A stretch of DNA of 64,000 nucleotides. It comes from Cognatishimia activa. GTDB lineage: Bacteria > Pseudomonadota > Alphaproteobacteria > Rhodobacterales > Rhodobacteraceae. Positions 48,576 through 57,724 of this stretch are shown here, one piece after another. Where the stretch lies: the NCBI RefSeq assembly GCF_017798205.1, contig NZ_CP060010.1, forward strand, positions 1,550,001 to 1,614,000. Direction: 5' to 3'. The position numbers and the translations under genes were made by a program. The notes under the pieces were generated by a model. The model was not told the DNA's origin and did no database searches. It saw only the letters and a list, made by a program, of their open reading frames with translations. How positions within the stretch are numbered: position 1 is the stretch's first letter; each line of letters starts with the position of its first letter.

Positions 48576-51350
48576 ATGTCCGATCGTATACGTTTCACAT
48601 TGGATGGCCAGGAAGTTGAGGCTGACAAGGGCCTTACGATCTGGGAGATCGCGCATGGTCGCGGTCTGGTGATCCCGCATCTGTGTCACAAGCCGCAGCC
48701 TGGGTACCGTCCCGACGGCAATTGCCGGGCTTGTATGGTCGAGATCGAAGGCGAGCGTGTTCTGGCGGCGTCTTGTATTCGTGAACCCTCTGAGGGCATG
48801 GTTGTTCACACCAACACCGCGCGGGCGGAAAGCGCGCGCAAGATGGTTGTTGAGATGCTGGTCGCCGATCAGCCCGAGCGCGAAGAGAGCCATGATAAAT
48901 CCAGCCACCTCTGGGATATGGCGGATCTCAATGGCGTCTCTGAGTCCCGTTTCCCGAAGCTTGAAGAGGGCCGCATTCCGCTTTTGGACGACAGCCATGT
49001 CGCGATGAGCGTGAACCTTGATGCCTGTATCTCCTGCGGCCTCTGCGTGCGTGCTTGTCGCGAAGTTCAGGTGAATGACGTGATCGGCATGGCTGGACGT
49101 GGCCACGACGCTTATCCGACCTTTGACATCGCTGACCCGATGGGGGACTCAACCTGTGTGGCCTGCGGCGAATGTGTTCAGGCCTGCCCGACGGGGGCTC
49201 TGATGCCAGCCACGGTGGTCGATGAGAACCAAGTCGGCGACCGCAAGGATTTTGACACGGAAACTGAGTCCGTCTGCCCGTTTTGTGGCGTTGGCTGTAA
49301 GGTCAGCCTCAAGGTCAAAGACAATAAGGTCAAATACGTCGAGGGCATCAACGGCCCTGCCAACGAAGGCCGCCTTTGCGTGAAGGGCCGCTTTGGCTTT
49401 GACTATATCCACCATAAACACCGCCTGACCGTGCCGCTGATCCGCCGTGACGATGCGCCCGCCAAGGGCTTGAACGTAGACCCCGGCGATCTGTCGACCC
49501 ATTTCCGCGAAGCCACGTGGGAAGAGGCGATGGATCTGGCCGCCAAGGGCCTGATCAAGCTGCGCGATGAGGATCCTAAGTCCGTCGCAGGTTTTGGCTC
49601 GGCCAAATGCACCAACGAAGAGGCGTATCTCTTCCAGAAGTTCATCCGCCAGGGATTCAAACACAACAACGTCGATCACTGCACGCGGCTTTGTCACGCG
49701 TCTTCAGTGGCGGCCTTGATCGAGAACGTCGGCTCTGGCGCCGTCACCGCGACCTTCAACGAGGTCAAGAACTCGGATGTGGCCATCGTCATCGGTGCGA
49801 ACCCGATTGAGAACCACCCGGTGGCAGCGACCTACTTCAAACAGTTCACCAAGCGCGGTGGCAAGCTCATCGTGATGGATCCGCGCGGCGTCGGCCTGCG
49901 CCGCTTTGCCGACGAGATGCTGCAATTCCGCCCGGGGGCCGATGTGGCGATGCTCAATTCGATCATGAATGTGATCGTCGAAGAAGAGCTTTATGACAGC
50001 CAATACATCCACCGTTGGACCGAGAACTGGGACGCCGAGAAAGCCCACCTCAAGGACTTTACGCCTGAGGCGATGGAAAAGATCTCGGGCATTGATCCCG
50101 AGCAAATCCGCCGCGTGGCGCGCACCTTCGCGAAGGCCAAAGCAGGTATCATCTTTTGGGGTATGGGCGTCAGCCAGCACATCCACGGCACGGACAATTC
50201 CCGCTGCCTCATTAGCCTCGCGCTGATGACCGGCAACGTTGGCAAACCCGGCGCAGGTCTGCACCCGCTGCGCGGCCAGAACAACGTACAAGGCGCCTCT
50301 GACGCGGGCCTGATCCCGATGTTCCTGCCGGACTACCAGACGGTGACCAGCGACGATGTGCGGCGCAGCTTCACCGATGTCTGGGGCGGCGGAGACTTCA
50401 GCAATGAAAAAGGCCTCACCGTGACCGAGATCGTCGATCAGGTCTACGCGGGCAACATCAAAGGCATGTATATCCAGGGTGAGAACCCCGCGATGTCAGA
50501 CCCTGATGTCGAACACGCACGCGACGCTTTCGCGAAGCTCGATCTGATGATCGTGCAGGATATCTTCCTGACGGAAACCGCGAACTACGCCGACATCATC
50601 CTGCCGGCTTCTGCCCTCTATGAGAAGAACGGCACGGTCTCCAACACCAACCGCCAAGTCCAGCGGGTGCGCCCTGCGGTGACGCCTCCGGGTGAGGCGC
50701 GTGAGGATTGGGCCATCACAGTTGAGCTCGGCCAGCGCATTGGTCTGCCGTGGGAGTACAAAGACGTCTCTGAAGTCTTTGCCGAGATGAAGCTCAATAT
50801 GAAATCCTTGGACAATATCACCTGGGAGCGTCTGGAAACTGAAACCGTCACCTACCCATCGCTCTCCCCGGAAGATCCCGGTCAGGCGATTGTCTTTGGC
50901 GATGGCTTCCCCCGCGAAGACGGCCGCGCGCGGTTCACCCCTGCCGCTGTGATCCCACCGGATGAAGCGCCAGATGCGGACTTCCCGATGATCATGACCA
51001 CGGGCCGTCAGCTCGAACATTGGCACACAGGGTCGATGACCCGCCGCTCTCTGGTGCTCGATCACGTAGAGCCTGAAGCAAACTGCTCGCTGCACCCCAA
51101 GACGCTGCGCCGTCTGGGCATCCAGCCGGGCGAGATGCTGCGCCTTTCGACCCGTCGCGGCTCCATCGAGATCATGGCGCGTGCGGATCGGGCAATTGCC
51201 GAGGACATGGTCTTTGTGCCCTTCGCCTATGTCGAAGCCGCCGCCAACGTGCTCACCAACCCGGCCATCGACCCCTATGGCAAAATCCCAGAGTTCAAAT
51301 TCGCCGCCGTCAAAGTCGAGAAAATCGACCAGCAAATCGCCGCGGAATAA
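48576..51350 (+). CDS. formate dehydrogenase alpha subunit (Mo/W-bis-PGD)
   Basis: A 924-residue cytoplasmic enzyme oxidising formate to CO2. The N terminus has a 2Fe-2S ferredoxin domain (residues 1-80; CHKPQPGYRPDGNCRACMVEI). An extra cluster domain and two 4Fe-4S motifs follow (CISCGLCVRAC, CVACGECVQAC), then the FdhF catalytic part with its own 4Fe-4S site (CPFCGVGC). The active-site position is Cys373 in NVDHCTRLCHASS (cysteine, not selenocysteine). AAGGAG precedes ATG 48576. No FdsB, FdsG, FdsD or chaperone gene is adjacent, so its electron acceptor is not encoded here. Confidence 0.93.
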   Translation: MSDRIRFTLDGQEVEADKGLTIWEIAHGRGLVIPHLCHKPQPGYRPDGNCRACMVEIEGERVLAASCIREPSEGMVVHTNTARAESARKMVVEMLVADQPEREESHDKSSHLWDMADLNGVSESRFPKLEEGRIPLLDDSHVAMSVNLDACISCGLCVRACREVQVNDVIGMAGRGHDAYPTFDIADPMGDSTCVACGECVQACPTGALMPATVVDENQVGDRKDFDTETESVCPFCGVGCKVSLKVKDNKVKYVEGINGPANEGRLCVKGRFGFDYIHHKHRLTVPLIRRDDAPAKGLNVDPGDLSTHFREATWEEAMDLAAKGLIKLRDEDPKSVAGFGSAKCTNEEAYLFQKFIRQGFKHNNVDHCTRLCHASSVAALIENVGSGAVTATFNEVKNSDVAIVIGANPIENHPVAATYFKQFTKRGGKLIVMDPRGVGLRRFADEMLQFRPGADVAMLNSIMNVIVEEELYDSQYIHRWTENWDAEKAHLKDFTPEAMEKISGIDPEQIRRVARTFAKAKAGIIFWGMGVSQHIHGTDNSRCLISLALMTGNVGKPGAGLHPLRGQNNVQGASDAGLIPMFLPDYQTVTSDDVRRSFTDVWGGGDFSNEKGLTVTEIVDQVYAGNIKGMYIQGENPAMSDPDVEHARDAFAKLDLMIVQDIFLTETANYADIILPASALYEKNGTVSNTNRQVQRVRPAVTPPGEAREDWAITVELGQRIGLPWEYKDVSEVFAEMKLNMKSLDNITWERLETETVTYPSLSPEDPGQAIVFGDGFPREDGRARFTPAAVIPPDEAPDADFPMIMTTGRQLEHWHTGSMTRRSLVLDHVEPEANCSLHPKTLRRLGIQPGEMLRLSTRRGSIEIMARADRAIAEDMVFVPFAYVEAAANVLTNPAIDPYGKIPEFKFAAVKVEKIDQQIAAE

Positions 51351-51353
51351 CCG

Positions 51354-51405
51354 GTTTCATCTTGCCGAAAATACTCCCGCCGGAGGCATCCCCTCTGGCG
51401 GGAGT
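51354..51405 (-). repeat. dispersed convergent-intergenic motif, copy D, with fused hairpin
   Basis: GTTTCATCTTGCC then GAAAATACTC at 51354-51376, the same motif as at 9704, 34116 and 40604. Its ACTCCCGCC (51373-51381) pairs with GGCGGGAGT (51397-51405), extended by GGAGG/CCTCT to a stem of about 14 bases. Read on the minus strand the stem ends in ATTTT, so it may terminate the WGR gene. The FDH gene converges from the other side. Confidence 0.75.
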
Positions 51406-51408
51406 CAA

Positions 51409-51654
51409 CTACATTTGCCAGCTAAGAGCGTCTTCCTGATACCCCCGCTGAACCGCGTCTTCGCGAAGCCCGTCGGCCAGTTGAGAGGCTTCGCGAAGGT
51501 TGGCAAAGCTTTGGGATGTCCTGTGTTTTAGCCCACCGACGACACCCCATTCGCAGATCACGGCAACATCATCAAAAAGATCATAAGCGATCTCGACGCG
51601 ATAGAAACGCGGCGGGCTTGAGGGGAGGTGTCTATACAGGAAGCACTCTGCCAT
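51409..51654 (-). CDS. small WGR-domain-like protein
   Basis: An 81-residue protein. The block FYRVEIAYDLFDDVAVICEWGVVGG with later FANLREASQLADGL matches the small free-standing WGR fold, with WGV where the name-giving Trp-Gly-Arg would be. WGR domains bind nucleic acids in larger proteins; the function of the single-domain bacterial forms is not known. Convergent with the formate dehydrogenase gene. Confidence 0.62.
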   Translation of the reverse strand: MAECFLYRHLPSSPPRFYRVEIAYDLFDDVAVICEWGVVGGLKHRTSQSFANLREASQLADGLREDAVQRGYQEDALSWQM

Positions 51655-52008
51655 AGGTTGTTTATGGCATGTGTTTACGTGCGAATCAACAAATAGTTGT
51701 GATGATAGGGTTGTCGCCTAAATATAGACATCTTCACTGCTGATTGTGGTGCGCTTCGACAAGGGCGGGTTTTCCAAAAAGAGCCCCCGTGGCGTCTGAC
51801 CCGCACACGGGGGAGTGGGAGTGTGATGTGAATTGCACGCGCGCTTCTCAGTCAGGTCACCGATGAAACGCTGCAAAACCCTGAAGTGATACCCAGGAAG
51901 AGATGGTATCTGAAACTCCTGCCTCAAACATATCCCGTTTAGGGCGAGTTGTCTATATATTGTGGGTGGAAGGTATTCCCTACCGCTTATATTGCGTGGT
52001 TCCAACGG
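51655..52008. other. 354-base stretch without a convincing gene
   Basis: A 95-residue minus-strand frame (51718-52005) lacks family features and a ribosome site and is not accepted. The stretch contains one strong hairpin at 51784-51813. Confidence 0.6.
51784..51813 (-). terminator. terminator-like hairpin downstream of the response regulator
   Basis: CCCCCGTG (51784-51791) pairs with CACGGGGG (51806-51813). On the minus strand the stem is followed by CTCTTTTTGG, a U-rich tail. It would end the histidine kinase/response regulator transcript about 200 bases after the stop. Confidence 0.65.
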
Positions 52009-52713
52009 TCAAACCCAAGACACATCGCCCAGAAAGATATAGCCGGCTCCGTAGATCGTCTTGATAAGTCGCGGATTTTTCGGATCTTCTTGCAGTTTCG
52101 TCCGCAGTCGGCTGATCCGCACATCCATCGCCCGATCAAAGCTTTCGCCCGCAGCGCCGCCCAAGGTTTCCTGCATCTGCGCGCGGTTGATCAAACGTTT
52201 GGGGCTGTCCAGAAACAACCGCAACACCTCGCCTTCTGCGTGACTAAAGGTGGTTTCTTCCCCTAGCTGATCTTCTAGCACATAGCGATCAAAATGCGCG
52301 GTCCAGCCGTTAAATTTCGCTGTGTTCGAGCTGTTGAGCGGTTGTGCGCGGTCTTTGCGCAGGCGGGCTCGCACGCGGGCCACCACTTCGGCAGGGTCGA
52401 AAGGCTTGGTGATATAGTCATCGGCCCCCAGCTCTAATCCGGTAACCCGATCCTGAACCTGCGCGCGGCCAGAAATGATAATGACAGCAGCCCCCAGTTC
52501 CAACGCCAGCCGATGCACGAGCGTCAGTCCGTCCTTGTCAGGCAGGCTCAGATCAACGAGGCAAACATCAGGCGTCACCCGCCGCAAGGCGGCTTCAAAC
52601 TCGGTTGCACGGCCAAAGCCCATAGTTTGAAAACCGGCCTCTTCCAAAGCGTCCGAAAGGACCTGACGCACGCCGGCTTCATCATCGAGAATTGTAATCA
52701 ATGGGGCGCTCAT
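52009..52713 (-). CDS. OmpR-type response regulator
   Basis: A 234-residue two-domain regulator. The receiver (residues 1-120) has the acidic pair Asp10-Asp11, phosphoacceptor Asp54 (CLVDLSLPDKDG) and Lys in YITKPFDP. The C terminus is a winged helix (about 130-230; AMDVRISRLRTKLQEDP, IKTIYGAGYIF). It overlaps the kinase gene by ATGA, so the two are translationally coupled. Likely target: the divergent CoA-ligase/ABC transporter operon (context inference). Confidence 0.93.
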   Translation of the reverse strand: MSAPLITILDDEAGVRQVLSDALEEAGFQTMGFGRATEFEAALRRVTPDVCLVDLSLPDKDGLTLVHRLALELGAAVIIISGRAQVQDRVTGLELGADDYITKPFDPAEVVARVRARLRKDRAQPLNSSNTAKFNGWTAHFDRYVLEDQLGEETTFSHAEGEVLRLFLDSPKRLINRAQMQETLGGAAGESFDRAMDVRISRLRTKLQEDPKNPRLIKTIYGAGYIFLGDVSWV

Positions 52714-54635
52714 TCTGAGTCCTCGGCATTCAAGAAGTTGGCCAGATCCTTGGCGACGAAAGGTTTGCGCAGCACGGGAGCTAAGGCAGCAGCGCGCACG
52801 TAGAGAGGATCATCTTCGGGCAGGCTGGTCATCAAGAACAAGGGCAACGATCCATTGACGTTACGTGCCAAATCCACGCCGGTCGCCACGCCTTCAAGTT
52901 TGATATCGGACAAGACCAGCGAGATGTCAGGGACGTTTTCCAACAAGGCCAAGGCCTCTTCGACGATGGCGGTTTCGATCACCGTGTGGCCCTGTTCGGT
53001 CAACATCTCCCGGATCGCGCCGCGCAGATCTGGGTTGTCCTCGACCAAGAGCACAAGCCCTGGAGCCTCCGCCCCGCGCGCCCACCGCAATGGCAGGCGG
53101 ATCGAGACGGCGGCGCCTTCGCCGGTGTTGGATAGGCGGACATCGCCACCCATGAGTTTGGCCATATCATAGACCATCGGAAGGCCAAGGCCTGAGCCCT
53201 CCGAGCCTTTGGTGGTGAAGAATGGATCTAGCCCTTTGGCTAAGGCCTCTTCGCTGAACCCGGGTCCGTCGTCGCGCACTTCGAGCCTGAGCCAGATGTC
53301 CTGCACAACATCGACGGTCAGAGTGATTTGCCCAACGCCATTCAGCGCGTCGCGCGAGTTTAGAATGAGATTCAAAAGGCTGTCTTGTATCACGCCCGCA
53401 TCCAGCAAAAGCGCGCGGTTGGGCACATAGTTCTTAACCATCAGGCTGACCTGACCATCGAGCGCAGGTTTCGCCAAGCTTTGCAGGTTCAGCAAAAGAT
53501 CGCGGATCTGATGGCGCGCGAGTTTCGGGGCGCGTTGACCGGTCATATCCGCAAGTTGGTTGAGCAAGGTGCCTCCGCGCCGTGCCGCCGTCAAAGTCGT
53601 GTCCACAAGCTCGCTGGCCGCCCCATCAAGGTCCATTTTTTCAAGCTTGCTCTGCGTGCCGAGAATGATGGTCAGCAGATTTGAGAAATCATGCGCCAAA
53701 CCGCTGGTCATCTGCGCCGCCAATTCGCGGCGACGTGTTTGTTGCAGAGCGGCGCGTGTCTGGGCTTCTTGGGTGATATCCATCGACAGGATGTAAACGC
53801 CCCGCCGCTCGGCCGCTTCTCCGTCAGGGGTCAGGGCGACGCGGATGCGACGTTGGCTGTCTTGATCGGTGAATTCAAAGACCGACGGGTCCCCGCCGAA
53901 AGCCGTCTCGAGATGCGGCTCAAGGCGCGCGTATGCGGATTCGCCGAGCGTCTCATTGATCAACGTGCCTACAATATTGCGCGGCCGACCGGGCATGACT
54001 GACGACAGTCGCCTGTTTGAATAGGTATAGCGATAGTCAGGGCCCACGTGTGCAATATGGGCGGGCATCATTTCGGTGGTGAGACGCATGCGGGCCTCAG
54101 AATCGGAAACCAACCGTTTGGCCTCTTCCAAAGCAATGACCGTGCTTTCAAGCTTGCGGTTCGCGCTGGCCAGATCTTCGGAGTATTTGAGCAATGTCTC
54201 CGAGAGTTCCTCGGATCTGCCGCGCAACAACTCTTCCTGCCGCTTCACGTTCGTGATGTCAGTATAGACGGCCACCCATCCGCCATCGGGCAGAGGAGAG
54301 CCCTCGACGCTGATCCAGCGCCCGTCTTCGCGCTCGCGTTCCATGTAATGCGGCTCAAAGGCAAGCGCGCGCTCGACGCGCTCTTTCACGAGCGTTTCGA
54401 TGTCCTCCACGTCGCCATATTCACCGCGTGTCGCGATAACCCGAATGGTTTCCTCAAAGCTCGCGCCGGGGCGCATCAGGTGATCCGGGATCTCGAACAT
54501 CTCGCGAAACCGCTCGTTGGCCACCACAAGTCGCAGCTCGCTGTCATAGATGGACAGAGCCTGTTTGATCAGGTTCAGACCAGCCATTGTCATGGCTTGA
54601 ATAACGGTTTGCGATAGTCCTGATCGAGGTGTCAT
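52710..54635 (-). CDS. PAS-containing hybrid histidine kinase
   Basis: A 641-residue soluble kinase with no membrane segment. Residues about 20-130 form a PAS_7-type sensor (LSIYDSELRLVVANERF), a coiled coil spans about 131-185, and a second PAS spans 186-290. The phosphoacceptor helix has His315 (GLAHDFSNLLT), the ATPase domain has LLNLILNSRDAL, RDDGPGF and GSGLGLPMVYD, and a C-terminal receiver (about 530-641) carries LVEDNPDLR and VLSDIKLEG. Being cytoplasmic, it probably senses an internal metabolite. GGAAGGAGA precedes ATG. Divergent from the acyl-CoA synthetase operon. Confidence 0.93.
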   Translation of the reverse strand: MTPRSGLSQTVIQAMTMAGLNLIKQALSIYDSELRLVVANERFREMFEIPDHLMRPGASFEETIRVIATRGEYGDVEDIETLVKERVERALAFEPHYMEREREDGRWISVEGSPLPDGGWVAVYTDITNVKRQEELLRGRSEELSETLLKYSEDLASANRKLESTVIALEEAKRLVSDSEARMRLTTEMMPAHIAHVGPDYRYTYSNRRLSSVMPGRPRNIVGTLINETLGESAYARLEPHLETAFGGDPSVFEFTDQDSQRRIRVALTPDGEAAERRGVYILSMDITQEAQTRAALQQTRRRELAAQMTSGLAHDFSNLLTIILGTQSKLEKMDLDGAASELVDTTLTAARRGGTLLNQLADMTGQRAPKLARHQIRDLLLNLQSLAKPALDGQVSLMVKNYVPNRALLLDAGVIQDSLLNLILNSRDALNGVGQITLTVDVVQDIWLRLEVRDDGPGFSEEALAKGLDPFFTTKGSEGSGLGLPMVYDMAKLMGGDVRLSNTGEGAAVSIRLPLRWARGAEAPGLVLLVEDNPDLRGAIREMLTEQGHTVIETAIVEEALALLENVPDISLVLSDIKLEGVATGVDLARNVNGSLPLFLMTSLPEDDPLYVRAAALAPVLRKPFVAKDLANFLNAEDSE

Positions 54636-54830
54636 GGTCCGTCTCCTTCCCTAGGGCTAGCACCGGGACGGCTGGGTCGAAAAGGGAATAATGTCGGCTG
54701 TTACAATTCGTAAGGATTGAGAAATGTTCAGGAAAAAGTTGACGGTTTAGTTTTCTCTATCGCCTAATGGATGTGAGGAATCGCTTTCAGGGCGGTGGAC
54801 CTGCGCAAGCAGGCTCAGGGAGGAAAAAAT

Positions 54831-56804
54831 TTGACACAGCTGTCGCAAGCGACGCAGGGATTGGCTTCGGTCCCGGCGCTCTTGAACCGTAATGTCGCGC
54901 AATTCGGCGACAAACCGGCCTATCGTGAAAAAGAATTCGGGATCTGGCAAAGCTGGACCTGGGCGGAAACCGCTGACGAGATCGAAGCGCTTGCGCTTGG
55001 GTTTCTCGAGATGGGCGTGTCCGAGGGCGATTTCATCGCGATCATCGGACGCAATCGCCCATATTTCTATTGGACCATGGTGGCGGCTCAATCAGTTGGG
55101 GCCGTGCCGGTTCCGGTCTATCAGGACTCCGCTGCCGAAGAGATGGCCTATGTCCTGGGCCATTGCGGCGCGAAATATGTCGTGGCCGAGGATCAAGAGC
55201 AGGTCGACAAAGTCATCGATGTTCAGGACCAACTGAGCGACTTTGATCAGATGGTCTACCTGGATCCACGCGGCATGCGAAAATACGACCACAGTAAGCT
55301 GCATCAGTTCAGCAAGCTGCAAGAACAAGGCCGCGCTGCGAAAGCGAAACATGCCGCCGAGTTGAAAGCGCGCAGCGAAAAGCTGACCTACGACAGCACC
55401 TGCGTGATGCTCTATACCTCGGGCACCACCGGCAAGCCTAAGGGCGTGGTGCTGAGCAATCGCAATATCATTGAGAGCGCGAAAAACGCCTGCGAGTTCG
55501 ATAAACTCGGCCCGGACGAGGAAATTCTCGCCTATCTGCCGATGGCTTGGGTTGGCGACTTTATCTTCTCGATCGGTCAGGCCTATTGGAGCGGGTTCTG
55601 CACGAACTGCCCGGAAAGTGCCGACACGATGATGACCGATCTGCGCGAGATCGGGCCCACCTATTACTTTGCCCCGCCACGTGTGTTTGAGAACCAGTTG
55701 ACCAACGTCATGATCCGTATGGAGGACGCTGGGCGGTTCAAGCGCTGGCTGTTCAAACGCTATATGGAGCACGCTAAGAAGGTTGGTGGCAAAATTCTGG
55801 ATGGAGAGCCCGTCGGCGCGATGGACCGGCTGCAATACGCCATCGGCAACGCGCTGGTGTATGGCCCCTTGAAGGACACGCTGGGCTTTGGCCGCGTCCG
55901 TGTCGGCTATACGGCGGGGGAGGCGATTGGACCGGAGATTTTCGAATTCTACCGCTCCTTGGGCATTAACCTGAAACAGCTTTATGGCCAGACCGAGGCC
56001 TCGGTGTTCATCACTCTACAGCCCGATGGCGAGGTCCGCGCAGACACGGTCGGCGTGCCTGCACCCGATGTTGAGATCAAGATCGACGATAAGGGCGAGA
56101 TCTTCTACCGCTCGCCGGGTGTCTTTGTGGAGTACTACAAGAACGCAGACTCCACGGCCTCGACCAAAGACGGTGAGGGCTGGGTCGCGACGGGTGACGC
56201 TGGTTTCTTTGAAGAAAAGACGGGGCATTTGCGGATCATCGACCGTGCGAAAGACGTGGGTCAGATGGCCGATGGTGCAATGTTTGCCCCGAAATATGTC
56301 GAGAACAAACTGAAGTTCTACCCAGACATTCTGGAAGCTGTTTTGTTTGGAAACGGCAAGGACCGCTGTGTAGCCTTCATCAACATCGACCTGACGGCGG
56401 TCGGCAACTGGGCCGAGCGTAACAACATCGCCTATGCCTCATATCAGGAATTGGCGGGTCATCCGCGGGTTCTGGATACGATCCAGCAACATGTTGAAAC
56501 CGTGAATAAATCTGTTGCCGAAGACCCGATGCTCTCTGGTTGTCAGATCCACCGTTTCCTCGTGCTGCATAAAGAACTCGACGCCGACGACGGCGAAATG
56601 ACCCGCACCCGCAAGGTGCGCCGTGTGATCGTGGCGGATAAGTTCAACGACCTGGTCACCGCGCTCTATGACGGCAGTTCCGAGGTCTCGACCACAACGG
56701 AAGTGACCTATGAGGACGGCCGCAAGGGGTCCATCAGCGCGACCTTGCAATTGCGCGATGCGGCTGTGGTGCCCACGGCGGCGCAAAAAGTGGCTGCGGA
56801 ATAA
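54831..56804 (+). CDS. AMP-dependent acyl-CoA synthetase (long-chain type)
   Basis: A 657-residue ANL-superfamily ligase that forms acyl-CoA from a carboxylate, ATP and CoA. Core motifs are A3 YTSGTTGKPKGVVLSNRN, YGQTEASVF, the hinge region GWVATGDAGFF...RIIDRAKD and GQMADGAMFAPKYVEN. The start is taken as TTG 54831: GGGAGGA lies 7 bases upstream, whereas the in-frame GTG at 54795 has no ribosome site. First gene of the seven-gene operon. The acyl substrate is unknown. Confidence 0.9.
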   Translation: MTQLSQATQGLASVPALLNRNVAQFGDKPAYREKEFGIWQSWTWAETADEIEALALGFLEMGVSEGDFIAIIGRNRPYFYWTMVAAQSVGAVPVPVYQDSAAEEMAYVLGHCGAKYVVAEDQEQVDKVIDVQDQLSDFDQMVYLDPRGMRKYDHSKLHQFSKLQEQGRAAKAKHAAELKARSEKLTYDSTCVMLYTSGTTGKPKGVVLSNRNIIESAKNACEFDKLGPDEEILAYLPMAWVGDFIFSIGQAYWSGFCTNCPESADTMMTDLREIGPTYYFAPPRVFENQLTNVMIRMEDAGRFKRWLFKRYMEHAKKVGGKILDGEPVGAMDRLQYAIGNALVYGPLKDTLGFGRVRVGYTAGEAIGPEIFEFYRSLGINLKQLYGQTEASVFITLQPDGEVRADTVGVPAPDVEIKIDDKGEIFYRSPGVFVEYYKNADSTASTKDGEGWVATGDAGFFEEKTGHLRIIDRAKDVGQMADGAMFAPKYVENKLKFYPDILEAVLFGNGKDRCVAFINIDLTAVGNWAERNNIAYASYQELAGHPRVLDTIQQHVETVNKSVAEDPMLSGCQIHRFLVLHKELDADDGEMTRTRKVRRVIVADKFNDLVTALYDGSSEVSTTTEVTYEDGRKGSISATLQLRDAAVVPTAAQKVAAE

Positions 56805-56816
56805 GGAAAGACAGAG

Positions 56817-57635
56817 ATGCTAGACAATTCCGACAGCTACGTCACCGAGGACGGCCGCACCATTGGCGGCGTGGTGATGGAGATGAAAAACATCACTCTG
56901 CGCTTTGGCGGCGTGGTGGCGATCAAGGATATTTCCTTTGATATTCGTGAGGGCGAAATCCGCGCGATTATCGGGCCGAACGGGGCGGGGAAGTCCTCGA
57001 TGCTGAACGTGATCTCGGGCTTTTATAACCCGCAGGAAGGTGACGTTTATTATAAAGGTGCGCTGCGCCCGCCGATGAAACCTTATCAGGTGGCGCAACA
57101 GGGCATAGCGCGGACATTCCAGAACATTGCGTTGTTTGAGGGCATGACCGTTCTCGACAACATCATGACAGGTCGTTTGAACCACATGAAGGCGGGGCTT
57201 TTTGCGCAGGCAATCTGGAAGGGCAAGGCTGAGGCCGAAGAGGTCGCGAACCGCGAAGTCGTCGAAAAGATCATCGACTTCCTCGAGATTCAATCCATCC
57301 GCAAAACGCCTGTTGGCCGCTTGCCCTATGGTCTGAAGAAACGCGTAGAACTTGCGCGTGCTTTGGCGGCTGAGCCTTCTATCCTGCTGCTGGATGAGCC
57401 AATGGCGGGGATGAACGTCGAAGAAAAAGAGGACATGAGCCGCTTTATCCTCGATGTGAACGATGAATTTGGTACGACGATTGCGCTGATCGAACACGAC
57501 ATGGGCGTTGTGATGGACCTGAGCGACCGCGTGGTCGTGATGGATTATGGCAAAAAGATCGGTGACGGCACGCCCGATGAAGTGCGCAGCAATCAGGCGG
57601 TGATCGACGCTTATCTGGGGGTATCACATGACTGA
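56817..57635 (+). CDS. LIV-type ABC transporter ATP-binding protein (LivG-like)
   Basis: A 272-residue ABC ATPase: Walker A GPNGAGKSSMLNVISGF, signature region RLPYGLKKRVELARAL, Walker B ILLLDEPMAGMN and switch His in LIEHDMGVVMDLSD. The LPYG and EHDM features mark the LivG branch of branched-chain-amino-acid-type importers. Separated from the permease by 89 bases that hold a double hairpin. Confidence 0.93.
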   Translation: MLDNSDSYVTEDGRTIGGVVMEMKNITLRFGGVVAIKDISFDIREGEIRAIIGPNGAGKSSMLNVISGFYNPQEGDVYYKGALRPPMKPYQVAQQGIARTFQNIALFEGMTVLDNIMTGRLNHMKAGLFAQAIWKGKAEAEEVANREVVEKIIDFLEIQSIRKTPVGRLPYGLKKRVELARALAAEPSILLLDEPMAGMNVEEKEDMSRFILDVNDEFGTTIALIEHDMGVVMDLSDRVVVMDYGKKIGDGTPDEVRSNQAVIDAYLGVSHD

Positions 57636-57652
57636 TCTCACCCGCTGCCAAA

Positions 57653-57697
57653 CGGAGTTTTTCAAAAACTCCGCGCCGAATTCTTTCAAAGAATTCG
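57653..57697 (+). repeat. 45-bp double-hairpin element, copy between livG-like and livH-like genes
   Basis: Two perfect 21-base dyads separated by CGC: CGGAGTTTTT-C-AAAAACTCCG (57653-57673) and CGAATTCTTT-C-AAAGAATTCG (57677-57697). Same size, order and linker as the element between dnaN and recF, read in the direction of transcription. It lies inside the operon and could be an mRNA processing or stabilising structure; it lacks a terminator tail. Confidence 0.85.
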
Positions 57698-57724
57698 AAC
57701 ACTTGACCTCAAAGGGAGGCGCTT

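Noticed and set aside
51718-52005. 95-codon minus-strand frame downstream of the response regulator
   Set aside because: No ribosome site or recognisable domain, and it reads through a terminator-like hairpin.
57653-57697. Double hairpin read as a rho-independent terminator
   Set aside because: No U tract follows and the operon continues with essential transporter subunits.
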